From Nocardia altamirensis NBRC 108246 (lineage in GTDB: Bacteria; Actinomycetota; Actinomycetes; Mycobacteriales; Mycobacteriaceae), in assembly GCF_001612685.1 (NCBI RefSeq), contig NZ_BDAY01000015.1:1-64000 (forward strand): a stretch of DNA of 64,000 bases, read 5' to 3'. Numbering within the stretch: position 1 is the stretch's first letter; every line of letters begins with the position of its first letter. Position numbers and translations under genes: made by a program. Below the pieces are notes generated by a model. The model worked only from the letters and a program-made list of their open reading frames with translations. It searched no databases and was not told the origin of the DNA. Shown here one piece after another: positions 50,416 through 61,700 of this stretch.

Positions 50416-52743
50416 TCAGGGGTGTAGGACGCGGGTTCGCAGTGCGGGGTCCGCGCGGATGTCGGATTCGGTGAAGCGATCGGCGATCCAGTCCTCGGTG
50501 GTGAACAGTTGGGTTTGGTCGCTGTGGTGGGGGGAGGTGGCGGCGGCAGATTGGGAGTAGGTCAGCAAGGTGCGGGCCGAGGGGCCTTCCGGAGACAGCT
50601 CGACTGCCATCATGAAGCTCGAACCGGAGTCCACGGGGGCGAAGGTGCCGTCGGGGCGGAGTCCTGGTGGGTCCCCGCCGATTACGTTGTAGCAGCCTTC
50701 CTGGTGGGTGCAGCCGGGCACTGCGACGCCGGTGCCGATCGAGCGTTGCGCCGAGGAGAGCGAGGCGGTCGGCGCCACCCCTGCGTCGGCCAGGCGCGCC
50801 ACGGCGTCGGCCAGCGCGCGGCGGATATCGGGGGACGCAGTGTTGAGGGTGTTCGGTGTGGTCAGTGGGTTGGCCGGATCGAACGGCACCGTCCACGCAT
50901 GGGGAACGCGCTCTGCGGCAAGCCAGAATTGGCGCCACAGCACGGCTCCCCCGCTGTCCGGCCGTGCGCGAAGATCCCACTGCGCCAACGCCGCACACGC
51001 TTCGCCGAGTTCGACGGCGCGGCCGTCGGTCGCCACCGCGGTCGGCTGCTCGCGGCACATCGAAACGACGCTGTCTCTTGCCAATTCGGCGCTGTGGTTA
51101 CGCTCGGCCGAAAAGGCCGCCAGCGCGGTCGGAATGGTGAACCCCGGCGGACCGAAGCCATCCGTGCCACGCAGGCGCCGATCGATGATGTCGAGGCCGA
51201 CCCGGGTGCGCAAGCTCCGCATCGTCGTAGCGGGTCCGAAGATCTGTGGGGTGCCGACGATCGGCGCGGCCGGGTTGGTGAGCCACGCCGAATCATTGCT
51301 GTTGGTGACGAAATCGGTGCGCGTCAGCGCCGGGTACACCTGCGGGCCGAAGATCCCCGGTGTCACGGCACCGGGGTCACTCCCCCACTCGCACAACGAC
51401 AACGAGCCGTCGAGCAGCGCCGCACTCGGCGGAAACCCTGGTCCTCGGCCGCACAGCAACGCTTGCGTGTCGGTCAGGTGCGGAACCACCGAGGCATCGG
51501 CGTAATAGGCGACACCGGTGTCGTCGACGGCAAGTGTGTTCACGAACGGGACGCCCTGGTAACGGTCTTGGGCCGGGCGCAGCTCCGCGACACTGCCTGC
51601 CCGATTCATCGCCAGCCACACATTGGCCGTTCGCCCGTTGCCTGCGTTGACATCTCGCAGCGAGACCGCATGCGACTCGGTCCACGCACCGCCGAGCACC
51701 GGCCCGTACCGGGAGCTGTACACGGTCCGGTGCACCGTGCCGCCGCCGAGCACCGGCACCGCGATGCTGCGCTCGGTCATCCGCTCGGGTCGGCCGTCGA
51801 CGAGATAGCTCGTCGGATCCCCTGGCACCAACTGCAAGGCGTACAGGCTGTGCCGCCGGGCCGTCGACACCGTATGAGTCCAGGCCATGCGCGCGGTGTG
51901 GCCGATCATGACCAACGGCACGCCGGGCATCGTCGCCCCCGACACGTCGAGGATACCGGGAATGGTCAACTGCGCCTGATAGAACCGCAGCGCACCGCGC
52001 CACGGAAAATGGGGATTGGCCAGCAGGAAGCCGCCGCCCTGTTGGGTGGCGTCGCGCCCGACGGCGATGCCATTACTGCCCAGAGGCACTGTGTCGTCGG
52101 CCAACTCGGTGAACACCGCGTCGATCGGGGCAGCCTGGTGCGGTGTCGGCGCCGCAGTCGCGATCCGTGTCTTCACCCGGCCGAGCCCGCCGAACACGGT
52201 GATGTCGTAGATGATGCGGTGCACGTCGAGCGGGGTGATCGGGCGCACCCACGGTTTGTCGCGGCACTCGGAGTCAGGCAGCCCGGCCACTCCGACATCG
52301 GCGAGATACCGGTTCACTCCGTCCGCATAGCCGTCGATGATGTCCTCGACTTCGTCGGTCGGACCGAGCGGTGGCGGCTGGTCGAATACCCGCTCCACAG
52401 TGTGGTTTTCGTGCAGGGAGCGGTGGAAGACGTCGCTATCGATATTGGTCAGCTGCCGATCGACCGGGTCCTCTGCGTTGGCGTCGGCGCCGAAGTACAC
52501 CGAGCGCTCACCGGCGACCGTCACCACGATGTCCGCGAGCGAGCACATGTTGTCTTCCGCGAAGGCGTAGCCGAGACCGAATCCCAGACCGGCGAAATCG
52601 TGGGCGAGGACATGCGGAATGCCGTATTCGGTACGCCGGATGACTACCGATTCGCTTGCTGCGGCACCGGTTCCGTTGGTGATGCCCGCGAGGAGGGCGA
52701 GCACCAAGCCGAGCACTGAAAAGCAACGCACCCCGGCGGTCAT
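50416..52743 (-). CDS. Exported penicillin-acylase-family Ntn hydrolase
   Basis: This 775-residue protein belongs to the penicillin G/cephalosporin/acyl-homoserine-lactone acylase family, which cleaves amide-linked acyl groups. A signal peptide covers about residues 1-29 (MTAGVRCFSVLGLVLALLAG, cleavage near AAA). The alpha part starts with VVIRRTEYGIPHVLA, and the autocleavage site is GSNGIAVG with the nucleophile at Ser223. The beta part continues with FLLANPHFPW. Its ATG overlaps the stop of NRPS 2 in an ATGA (52740-52743), so the two are translationally coupled. PvdQ, a relative, removes a fatty acyl group from a nonribosomal siderophore precursor after export. A similar deprotection of the NRPS 2 product is a reasonable inference. 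Confidence 0.9.
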   Translation of the reverse strand: MTAGVRCFSVLGLVLALLAGITNGTGAAASESVVIRRTEYGIPHVLAHDFAGLGFGLGYAFAEDNMCSLADIVVTVAGERSVYFGADANAEDPVDRQLTNIDSDVFHRSLHENHTVERVFDQPPPLGPTDEVEDIIDGYADGVNRYLADVGVAGLPDSECRDKPWVRPITPLDVHRIIYDITVFGGLGRVKTRIATAAPTPHQAAPIDAVFTELADDTVPLGSNGIAVGRDATQQGGGFLLANPHFPWRGALRFYQAQLTIPGILDVSGATMPGVPLVMIGHTARMAWTHTVSTARRHSLYALQLVPGDPTSYLVDGRPERMTERSIAVPVLGGGTVHRTVYSSRYGPVLGGAWTESHAVSLRDVNAGNGRTANVWLAMNRAGSVAELRPAQDRYQGVPFVNTLAVDDTGVAYYADASVVPHLTDTQALLCGRGPGFPPSAALLDGSLSLCEWGSDPGAVTPGIFGPQVYPALTRTDFVTNSNDSAWLTNPAAPIVGTPQIFGPATTMRSLRTRVGLDIIDRRLRGTDGFGPPGFTIPTALAAFSAERNHSAELARDSVVSMCREQPTAVATDGRAVELGEACAALAQWDLRARPDSGGAVLWRQFWLAAERVPHAWTVPFDPANPLTTPNTLNTASPDIRRALADAVARLADAGVAPTASLSSAQRSIGTGVAVPGCTHQEGCYNVIGGDPPGLRPDGTFAPVDSGSSFMMAVELSPEGPSARTLLTYSQSAAATSPHHSDQTQLFTTEDWIADRFTESDIRADPALRTRVLHP

Positions 52744-55700
52744 ATCGTCCTCTCGGCTGCTGTTTCGTCGCCGCGGACGGCGGCCGCCAACCGGTCGACA
52801 TCCGGCGGCAGCAGAATCGTGTGGTGCATGCCCGGCACCTCGACGAGGACGCGGCCGTCGGCGCCGACCGATGCCCAGCCGAGCGTCGGATCATGCACGG
52901 GCTCAGCTGTTTCCGCGGCACGAACGATGGTGGTGACACCGTGATACGGGCGCGGCCGATAGTGGCGCAGTGCCCACAGATGTCGCTCGAACAACGCATA
53001 GCGGCGCCGGATCTCATCGAGGGTGGTGTATGTCGGCAACGCCCCTACCCGCTGTGCGTGCTCGGTGATCAGCTCGAGCTGGTCGGCGAGCTCGCGCCCC
53101 CAGATACCCTCGCCCAACGCAGCACGATGCTCGGCAGCAGGCATCAGCGTGTAGACGAACGTCGCGAACCGCTCGTCCGGGTCGACCGGAACACCGACCG
53201 ACATCCGTTGCGGCGCAGCCGTGTCGACCAAGACGAGCTGGTCGACCGCGGACCCGGATTCGCGGAGCTGTACGGCCATCTCATAGGCCACGATGCCCGC
53301 GAACGACCAACCGAGCAATCGATAGGGACCGTGCGGCCGGTCGTGACGCATCCGGGCGATCAGTTCCGCGGCGATCTGCTCGATCGATGCGGGCGCCGAC
53401 TCCGGTCCGGGCGTGAGCCCGTACACCGCGTCCGTATCGGCCAGCCGTCGGGCGAGCGCGGCGTACTCGAAGACACCGCCGAGGATCCCATGCACGCAGT
53501 ACAGCGGCGGGCGGCCACCGCCTGCGCGGTGCAACCGGACGACACCGGACGGATTCACGGGCTCGGCGTCGCGTTGCTCCGTCGTGCGCCGCACGTCGAT
53601 TCGCGCCGCGAGCGCCGAAACGGACGGGTGTGCGAACACCTCGGGCACAGGCAGCCTGGTTCTCAGCTCTTCCATCAGCCGTCGCACGAGCTGGGTGGCC
53701 ACCAGCGAGTTGCCGCCGAGCGCAAAGAACTCGTCGTCCGAGCCGACGGCAGGCACACCGAGCAACTCAGCGAATACCGCGGCGACCGCGACCTCGGTCG
53801 GCGTTGCCGGCTCGCGATACCGCCGGGGCCGGAACACCGGTGCGGGCAACGCCGCGCGGTCCAGCTTTCCCGAAGTGCCGACGGGGAACTCGTCGAGCAC
53901 CGTCACCGCCGGGGGCACCAGATATCCGGGGAGAACGTCACGCACCGACTCGATCATGGCGTCCGAGTCGAGGCCGGTTCCGGTCACGTAGGCCGCCAGC
54001 TGATCGCCGAGGCGCGGGTCGTTGTGCATCGTCACGACGGCCCTGCGCACCCCCGGCAGTCGCGCCATGACCGATTCGATCTCACCGAGTTCGATCCGCT
54101 GCCCGCGTAGTTTGACCTGAAAGTCGCTGCGTCCCATGAACTCCAAGCCCGCCGGTGTCCATCGCACGATATCGCCGGTGCGATACAACCGACCTCCCGC
54201 CCCGAACGGATCAGCTACGAAAGCAGCGCTGGTCAAGCCAGGCAGGCCCGCGTACCCGCGCGCCAATTGCGCACCGCCGATGTACAACTCGCCTGCCACG
54301 CCGACCGGCACCGGGCGCAGCATCGGGTCGAGGACAAACGTCGTGGTGTTCCATACCGGGGCACCGATCGGGACGGGGTCGGGCTCGTTGCCGGTGACCT
54401 CGAAACACGTTGCCTCCACCGTGGTTTCGGTGGGGCCATACAGATTGTGCAGCCGGACCCCGAGCCGATGCCGCGTCCGTCGCGCGGTGGCCGCCGGGAG
54501 CGCTTCGCCGGACGAGCACACCGTCGACAACGTCGAGCATCGGCGCACCTCAGGCTCGGCGAGAAAAGCTTCGAGCATCGACGGCACGAAATGCGCGACG
54601 GTGACGTCGTGCCGGAGGATCGTGTCGACGAGGTAGCCAGGATCGTGGTGGCCGTCCGGTGCCGCCACCACCATCCGTGCTCCGATGTGCAACGGCCCGA
54701 ACAACTCCAAGACCGAGACATCGAAGGTGAGCGGAGTCTTGTGCAGCACAACGTCATCGGAGGTCAGCCCACAGTGCGATTGCAACCACAGCAGCTGGTT
54801 GACGATCGCACCGTGGGTAACGACAACGGGTTTCGGTCGACCGGTGGAGCCGGAGGTGAAGAGCACATAGGCAGGGTTGCCGGGTCGCAGCGCAGCCCGG
54901 CGATCGCGATCGGTGAGCGGTCCGGCGCTGCGTGCGGTCAGGTCGATGTCTGGCAGCGTCACCGGATCGAGGACGACGACCGGCGAAACCTGCTCGAGCA
55001 GTAGCTCTCTGCGTTGCGCGGGTGCGTTCGGATCGATCGGCACGAACGCACCGCCCGCCAGCACTGTGGCGTAAGCGCACTCAACGAATCGTTCGCCGCG
55101 CGGTAACGCGAGGGCGACCAGCGACTCCGGACCGACGCCTTGCTCGATCAACCAGCGGGCCAGCCGGTTCACCCGCCCGGAAAACTCCGCATACGTTGCC
55201 GACGTATCCCCACAGGTGACCGCGATTCGATCGGGGGTCCGCTCCACCTGCGCCTGGAACAGCGCGGGCAGCGTCGCGCCCGCCGCCATGGGTATCGCCA
55301 CCGTACTGTCGTTTCGATCGATCAGCAGCGCGGTCCGTTCCTCCGGGGAAAGCAGATCGATGGCGCCGACTCGTCCTCGGGGGTTGGCGACGGCGGCGGT
55401 GAGCACACGCAGGAACCTATCCCGAAGCGCCGCGACTGTCGCTGGGTCGAACAGATCAGTGGCGAAGCCGAGCGAGCAGTGCAGCCCGGTCACCGCATCG
55501 GGTCCCTCCGGCACCTCGGCGAAGGACCATTCCAGGTCGAATCGCGAAGTTGTCCTTGGGATTTCGAAATCTTCGAGCCTTAACACCGGCAACTCGAAGG
55601 ATGTCTCGGGCAGGTTCTGAAATGCCAGCATGATCTGGAACAGCGGATTGTGTGCGGTCGAACGCTGCGGCCGGACCACCTCAACGATGCGTTCGAACGG

Positions 55701-58700
55701 AAGTTCAGCGTGGGACAAGGCCGTCAAATCCGTTTCGCGCACCGCCTCGAGCAGCTCGACGAACGACTGATCTGCCCGAACCGACGTGCGCAACGGAATC
55801 GTGTTGACGAACATGCCAACCACATCATCGAGCGCACCCTCGGCACGTCCGGCGACCGGTGTCCCGATCACGATATCGTCGACGCGCGCCAATCGGGCCA
55901 ACAGCACCGCAAGCACGGCATGCAACACCATGAAAACAGTGACCCGCTGCTCGCGCGCCGCCGCGTAGACCGCACCCGCCAGTTCAGCAGGCACCGCGAA
56001 CTCGACTACCCCACCCGCATACGACAACGCCCCGGGCCGTCGACGATCCGACGGCAATTCGATGACCTGCGGTACGCCCGCCAGCTCCCGCACCCAGAAG
56101 GCCTCGTCGATGGCCGCCACCGAAGTGGGATCGGCACTGTCCCCCAAGACCTTTCGCTGCCACAGCGCGAAGTCCGCATACTGCATCACCAGCGGCGCCC
56201 AATCAGGTTCCGCGCCACGCGACCGCGCCGCATACGCGGTGACCATATCGCGCGCAAACGGCACCCTAGACAACCCGTCACTCGCGATGTGATGCACGAC
56301 GAGCACCAGCACGTGAACCGACTCCGTCACCGCACACACCAACACCCGGACCGGCACATCGACCGTCACATCGAAACCGCGATCCGTGAAATCACGGACG
56401 GCATCCCGGAGCTCCTGCGCGCTCCCTGGAGCAACCGGGCCGGTCACGACATCGGCGATATCACCAAGCGGCACTATCGATTGCACGGGCGCACCGTCCA
56501 CGATCGGAAACACCGTGCGCAGTGCCTCCTGCCTACCGACGACATCGCGCACGGCAGTGCGGAGAGTATTGATGTCGATGGCTCCGGACAGCCGGAACGC
56601 GTGCACGATGTGGTAAGCCGACGACGAGGGATCGAACTGATTCAACAGCCACATTCGCCGCTGAGCGAACGACAACGGGAGCCGCTCCGGGCGCGGACCG
56701 GCGACCGGCGCGGGCACTCGGTCCGCGCGCACGTCCGCCCGCGCCCGATCCACCAGCGCGGCGAACTCCGCCAGCGTCGGCGCGTCGAACATTCCTCGCA
56801 CGGGCAGCTCGACGCCGATCGCGCGGTGCACCCGCGCCAGCATCCGGGTGGCCAGCAACGAATGCCCTCCGAGATGAAAGAAGTTGTCAGCGGTACCGAA
56901 GTCGTCGACTCCGAGCAGCTCGGCCCAGATGGCGTGCACCGTCCGCTCGGTCGGCGTCCGCGGCACGACCAGCGGAACCCGCTCGATTGCGGATTCGATC
57001 GCCTTGGCGTGCAACGCGATTCGATCGATCTTGCCGCTGGACGTACGCGGCAGCGTATCGACGAACGCGAACAGCGTCGGGATCATGTGCTCCGGCAACA
57101 CCGTGCGCAAGGCCGCCCTGATCTCGCTCGTTGTCGCACCCGGTGCGGCCGCGAGGAAGGCGACCAGCACAGGGCCGTTGCCCTCGTCCCTGGTCAGCAC
57201 CGCGGACGCGCGGACGCCGGGCACACCGCGCAATGCTTGCTCGACTTCAGCGGGCTCGATGCGGTAGCCGCGAAGTTTGACCTGATGATCCTCCCGGCCC
57301 AGGTACTCCAACTGCCCGGTGTGACACCACCGCCCGATATCGCCGGTGCGATAGAGCCGATGCCCCGTCCCGAACGGATCGGCGACGAAGGATACGCCGG
57401 TCAATCCGGGGCGGCCGGCGTATCCGCGCGCCAATTGCACACCGCCGATGTACAACTCGCCCGCGACGCCGACGGGCACCGGCCGCAGCCGACCGTCGAG
57501 CACGGCGACCGTGGTGTTCGGTATCGGAAGCCCGATCGGCACCGTGTCAGTCTCCTGGCCGGTGACCTCGAAAGAGGTTACTTCCACCGTGGTTTCGGTC
57601 GGGCCGTACAAATTGTGCAGCCTGGCGCCGAGGCGCTGTAGCGTTCGCCATGCGATGGCGACCGGGAGCGTTTCACCCGAGGCCAGCACTGTCGTCAAGG
57701 ACCGGCAATCGCTGGCGCCGGGGTGGTCGAGGAAGACCTCGAGCATCGACGGCACGAAGTACACGACCGTCACCCGGTGCCGGACGATCGTGTCGACAAG
57801 ATAGCCGGGATCACGGTGGCCGTCCGGCGCCGCAACCACCATCCGTGCCCCGATCTGCAACGGCCAGAACAACTCCCATACCGCGACGTCGAAGGTGAGC
57901 GGAGTCTTGTGCAGCACAACGTCATCGGCGGTCAGCCGGTAACGCGACTGCATCCACAGCACCCTGTTGACGATGGCGGCATGTGTCGCGACCACTGGCT
58001 TGGGCAGACCGGTGGAACCGGAGGTGAAGCTGACATAGGCGATGTTCGCAGGTCGCAGCGCTGCCCTGCGGTCACGGTCGGTGATCGGTTCCGCGGACAA
58101 ACCGGTCAGGTCGAGGTCGGTCAGCAATTCCGAGTCGAGGACGACAACCGGCGAGACCTGTTCGAGTAGCTGTGTTCTCCGCTGCGCAGGGACAGTCGGA
58201 TCGATCGGCACGAAGCCGCCGCCCGCCAGCACTGTCGCGTACGCGCACACCGCAAAGTGTCCACTGCGCGGCATGATGATGGCGACCAGCGACTCCGGGC
58301 CGATCCCGCGCCCGATCAACCAGCGGGCCAACCGATTCGCCCGCCCAGAAAATTCCGCATAGGTCGACTCGGTGCTGTCGTCCACCACGGCCACCGCCGA
58401 TGGTGATCGCCGCGCCTGCCGCTGGAACAGGCTTGCGAGTGTTTCCTCCGGTAGTGGTTGACTCGTGGTGTTTCGCTCGGCCAGCAGGGCGGCTCGTTCG
58501 GGCGCGGAGAGCAGGTCGATGTCACCCACGTGGGTGCCGGGGTGCGTGACCGCCGCGGTGAGTACGCGCAGAAAGCGATCTCCGAATGTCTGCGCCGTCG
58601 CGGTGTCGAACAGGTCGGTGGCGAATATCAGCTTGCCGTGCAGCCGAGCCACCCGACCCTGGCCATCGAACACTTCGGTGAAGATCCACTCCAGATCGAA

Positions 58701-61700
58701 CTTCGCAGTGGCACTGTGCAGTTCGAGGTCTTCGAGCCGCAATCCCGGCAACTCGAAGGTTGTCTCGGGCAGGTTCTGAAATGCCAGCATGATCTGGAAC
58801 AGCGGATTGTGTGCGGTCGAACGCTGCGGCTGGACCGCCTCCACGATCCGTTCGAACGGTAGTTCCGCGTGGGTGAAGATCGTCAGGTCCGTTTCGCGCA
58901 CTGCCTCGAGCAGCTCGGCGAACGACTGATCGGCCCGGACCGGCGTGCGCAGCGGAATCGTGTTGACGAACATGCCGACCACGTCGTCGAGTGCACCCTC
59001 GGCACGTCCGGCAACCGGTGTCCCGATCACAACGTCGTCGGCGCGCGCCAATTTCGCGAGCAGCACCGCAAGCGCGGCATGCAACACCATGAAGACGGTG
59101 ACTGCATGCTCGTGTGCCTGCTGGTAGACCATCTGCGTCAGGTCGGTGGGCACCGTGAATTGCACTGTGCCACCCGCATAGGACGGGAATGCCGGGCGCC
59201 GACGGTCCGACGGCAATTCGATGACGTGCGCAACACCGGCCAATTCCCGCACCCAGAAGGCCTCGTCGGCGGCCGCCACCGAGGTGGGATCGGCACTGTT
59301 CCCCAAGACCTTTCGCTGCCACAGGGTGAAGTCCGCATACTGCACCGCAAGCGGCGCCCAGCCGGGCTCCGCGCCACGCGACCGCGCCGCATACGCGGTG
59401 ACCATGTCGCGGGCCAACGGCACCTTGGACAGCCCATCGCTCGCGATATGGTGCAGCACCAGCACCAGCACATGAACCGATTCCGTTACCGCACACACCA
59501 TCACCCGGACCGGCACATCGATCGTCACATCGAAACCGCGATCCACAAATCCGCGGACCGCATCCCAGAGCTCCTTGTCACTCCCAAGGGCGACCGGGCC
59601 GGTCACGACATCACCGATATCGTCGATGGGCAGAATCGATTGCACCGGTTCACCGTCCACAGCGGGAAACACCGTTCGCAGCGCCTCGTGCCTGCCGACC
59701 AGATCACGCACCGCGGCCCGCAGCACAGCGATATCGAGATCGCCGGACCCCCGGAACGCGAGCGCGATGTGATAGGCCGACGACGAGGGATCGAGCTGGT
59801 TCAGGAACCACATCCGCCGCTGCGCGAACGACAACGGGATCCGTTCCGGCCGTGGCGCCGCCGCGAGCCCAGGCATCGAGATCCGCGGCGTCTGCGCCCG
59901 CACCCGATCCACCAGCGCCGCGAACTCCGCGAGCGTCGGCGCACCGAACACCTCGCGTACCGAAAGCCGGACACCGGTGGCACGGCCGAGCCGCGCCAGC
60001 ATCTGGGTGGCCAGCAGCGAGTGCCCGCCGAGGTGAAAGAAGTTGTCGGCGACACCGAAACGCTCGTCTCTGAGTACCTCTGCCCAGATGTCGTACACCA
60101 CCCGCTCGGTCGCTGTGCGCGGCGGTATCTGCCGAGGACGCTCAGCTTCGGGCTCGATGGCAATGTTGCGCAACGCATTTCGATCGAGCTTGCCGCTGGA
60201 TGTCTGCGGCAGCGTTTCGACGAACGCGAACCGTGTCGGCACCATGGGCTCGGGCAGCACGGCGTGCAATGCCGCGCTGATCTCGCTCTGTGCCAGGCCG
60301 GGGGCGGCAGCGACGAAGGCGGCCAGTACCGGGCCGTTGCCCTCGTCGCGCAATTGGACCGCGGCCGCTCGAATCCCCGGCACACCGCACAACGCGTGCT
60401 CGACCTCGGCGGGCTCGATGCGATGGCCACGGAGTTTGACCTGATGATCCGCCCGGCCGAGATACGCCAACTGCCCGGCGTGATTCCACCGGACGACATC
60501 ACCGGTGCGATAGAGCCGCTCACCCGACCCGAACGGATCAGCAACGAATGCGGCACTGGTCAGGCCGGGACGGCCCGCGTAACCACGCGCCAATTGCACA
60601 CCGCCGATGTACAACTCGCCCACCGCGCCGACCGGCACCAACCGCAATGCGCGGTCGAGCACAAAGACCGCGGTATTCCACACCGGCGCACCGATCGGGA
60701 CGGTAGCGGACTCGGCACCGGTGGTCTCGTAAGACGTTGCGTCCACGGCGGTCTCGGTAAGGCCATAGAGATTGTGCGGCCGCAAGCCGAGCCGCTCCCA
60801 CGAGCGCAGCACAGTCGCGACCGGGAGTGCTTCGCCACCGGAAAACACTGCGGTCAACGAACGGCACTCGCGCACACCGGGTTCATCGAGGAAGACCGCG
60901 AGCATCGACGGCACGAAATGCACTACCGTCACCCGGTGCCGAATGATCGTGTCGACAAGAAGACCTGGATCACGATGGACGTCCGGCGCCGCCACCACCA
61001 TCCGTGCCCCGATCTGCAACGGCCCGAACAACTCCAAGACCGAGACATCGAAGGTGAGCGGAGTCTTGTGCAGCACAACGTCATCGGCGATCAGTCCGTA
61101 ACGCGACCGCAGCCACAGCAACTGGTTGACAATCGCAGCGTGCGACACGGCAACCGGTTTCGGGCTACCGGTGGAACCGGAGGTGAAGCAGACATAGGCG
61201 ATGTTCGCGGGCAGCAGCGTGGCGCGACGGTCACCGTCGGTGATCGGATCCGCGCTGGAATCGGTCAGGTCGATCCGCGCCAGCACTTCCGCGTCCAAGA
61301 CGACCACCGGCGACGCCTGTTCGAGTAGCAGCGCCATCCGCCGCGCCGGGGTGGTCGGATCGATCGGCACATACCCGCCCCCGGCGAGCGCCGTCGCGTA
61401 AGCGCATTCCACGAAGCGCACGCTGCGCGGTAAAACGATGGCAACCAACGACTCCGGGCCGACCCCACGCCCGATCAACCAGCGCGCCAACCGATTCGCC
61501 CGCCCGGCGAACTCCGCGTAGGTCAACTCCGTTGTCCCGTCCACCACGGCCACCGCCGATGGCGACCGCCGCGCCTGCCGCTGGAACAGACTCGCGAGCG
61601 TCTCCGCCGGTACCGGAACCGTGGTGCGGTTTCGCTCGACCAGCAACGCTGTTCGCTCGTCGGTGGCGAGCAGCTCCAGGTCGGTGAGCGGGACATCGGG

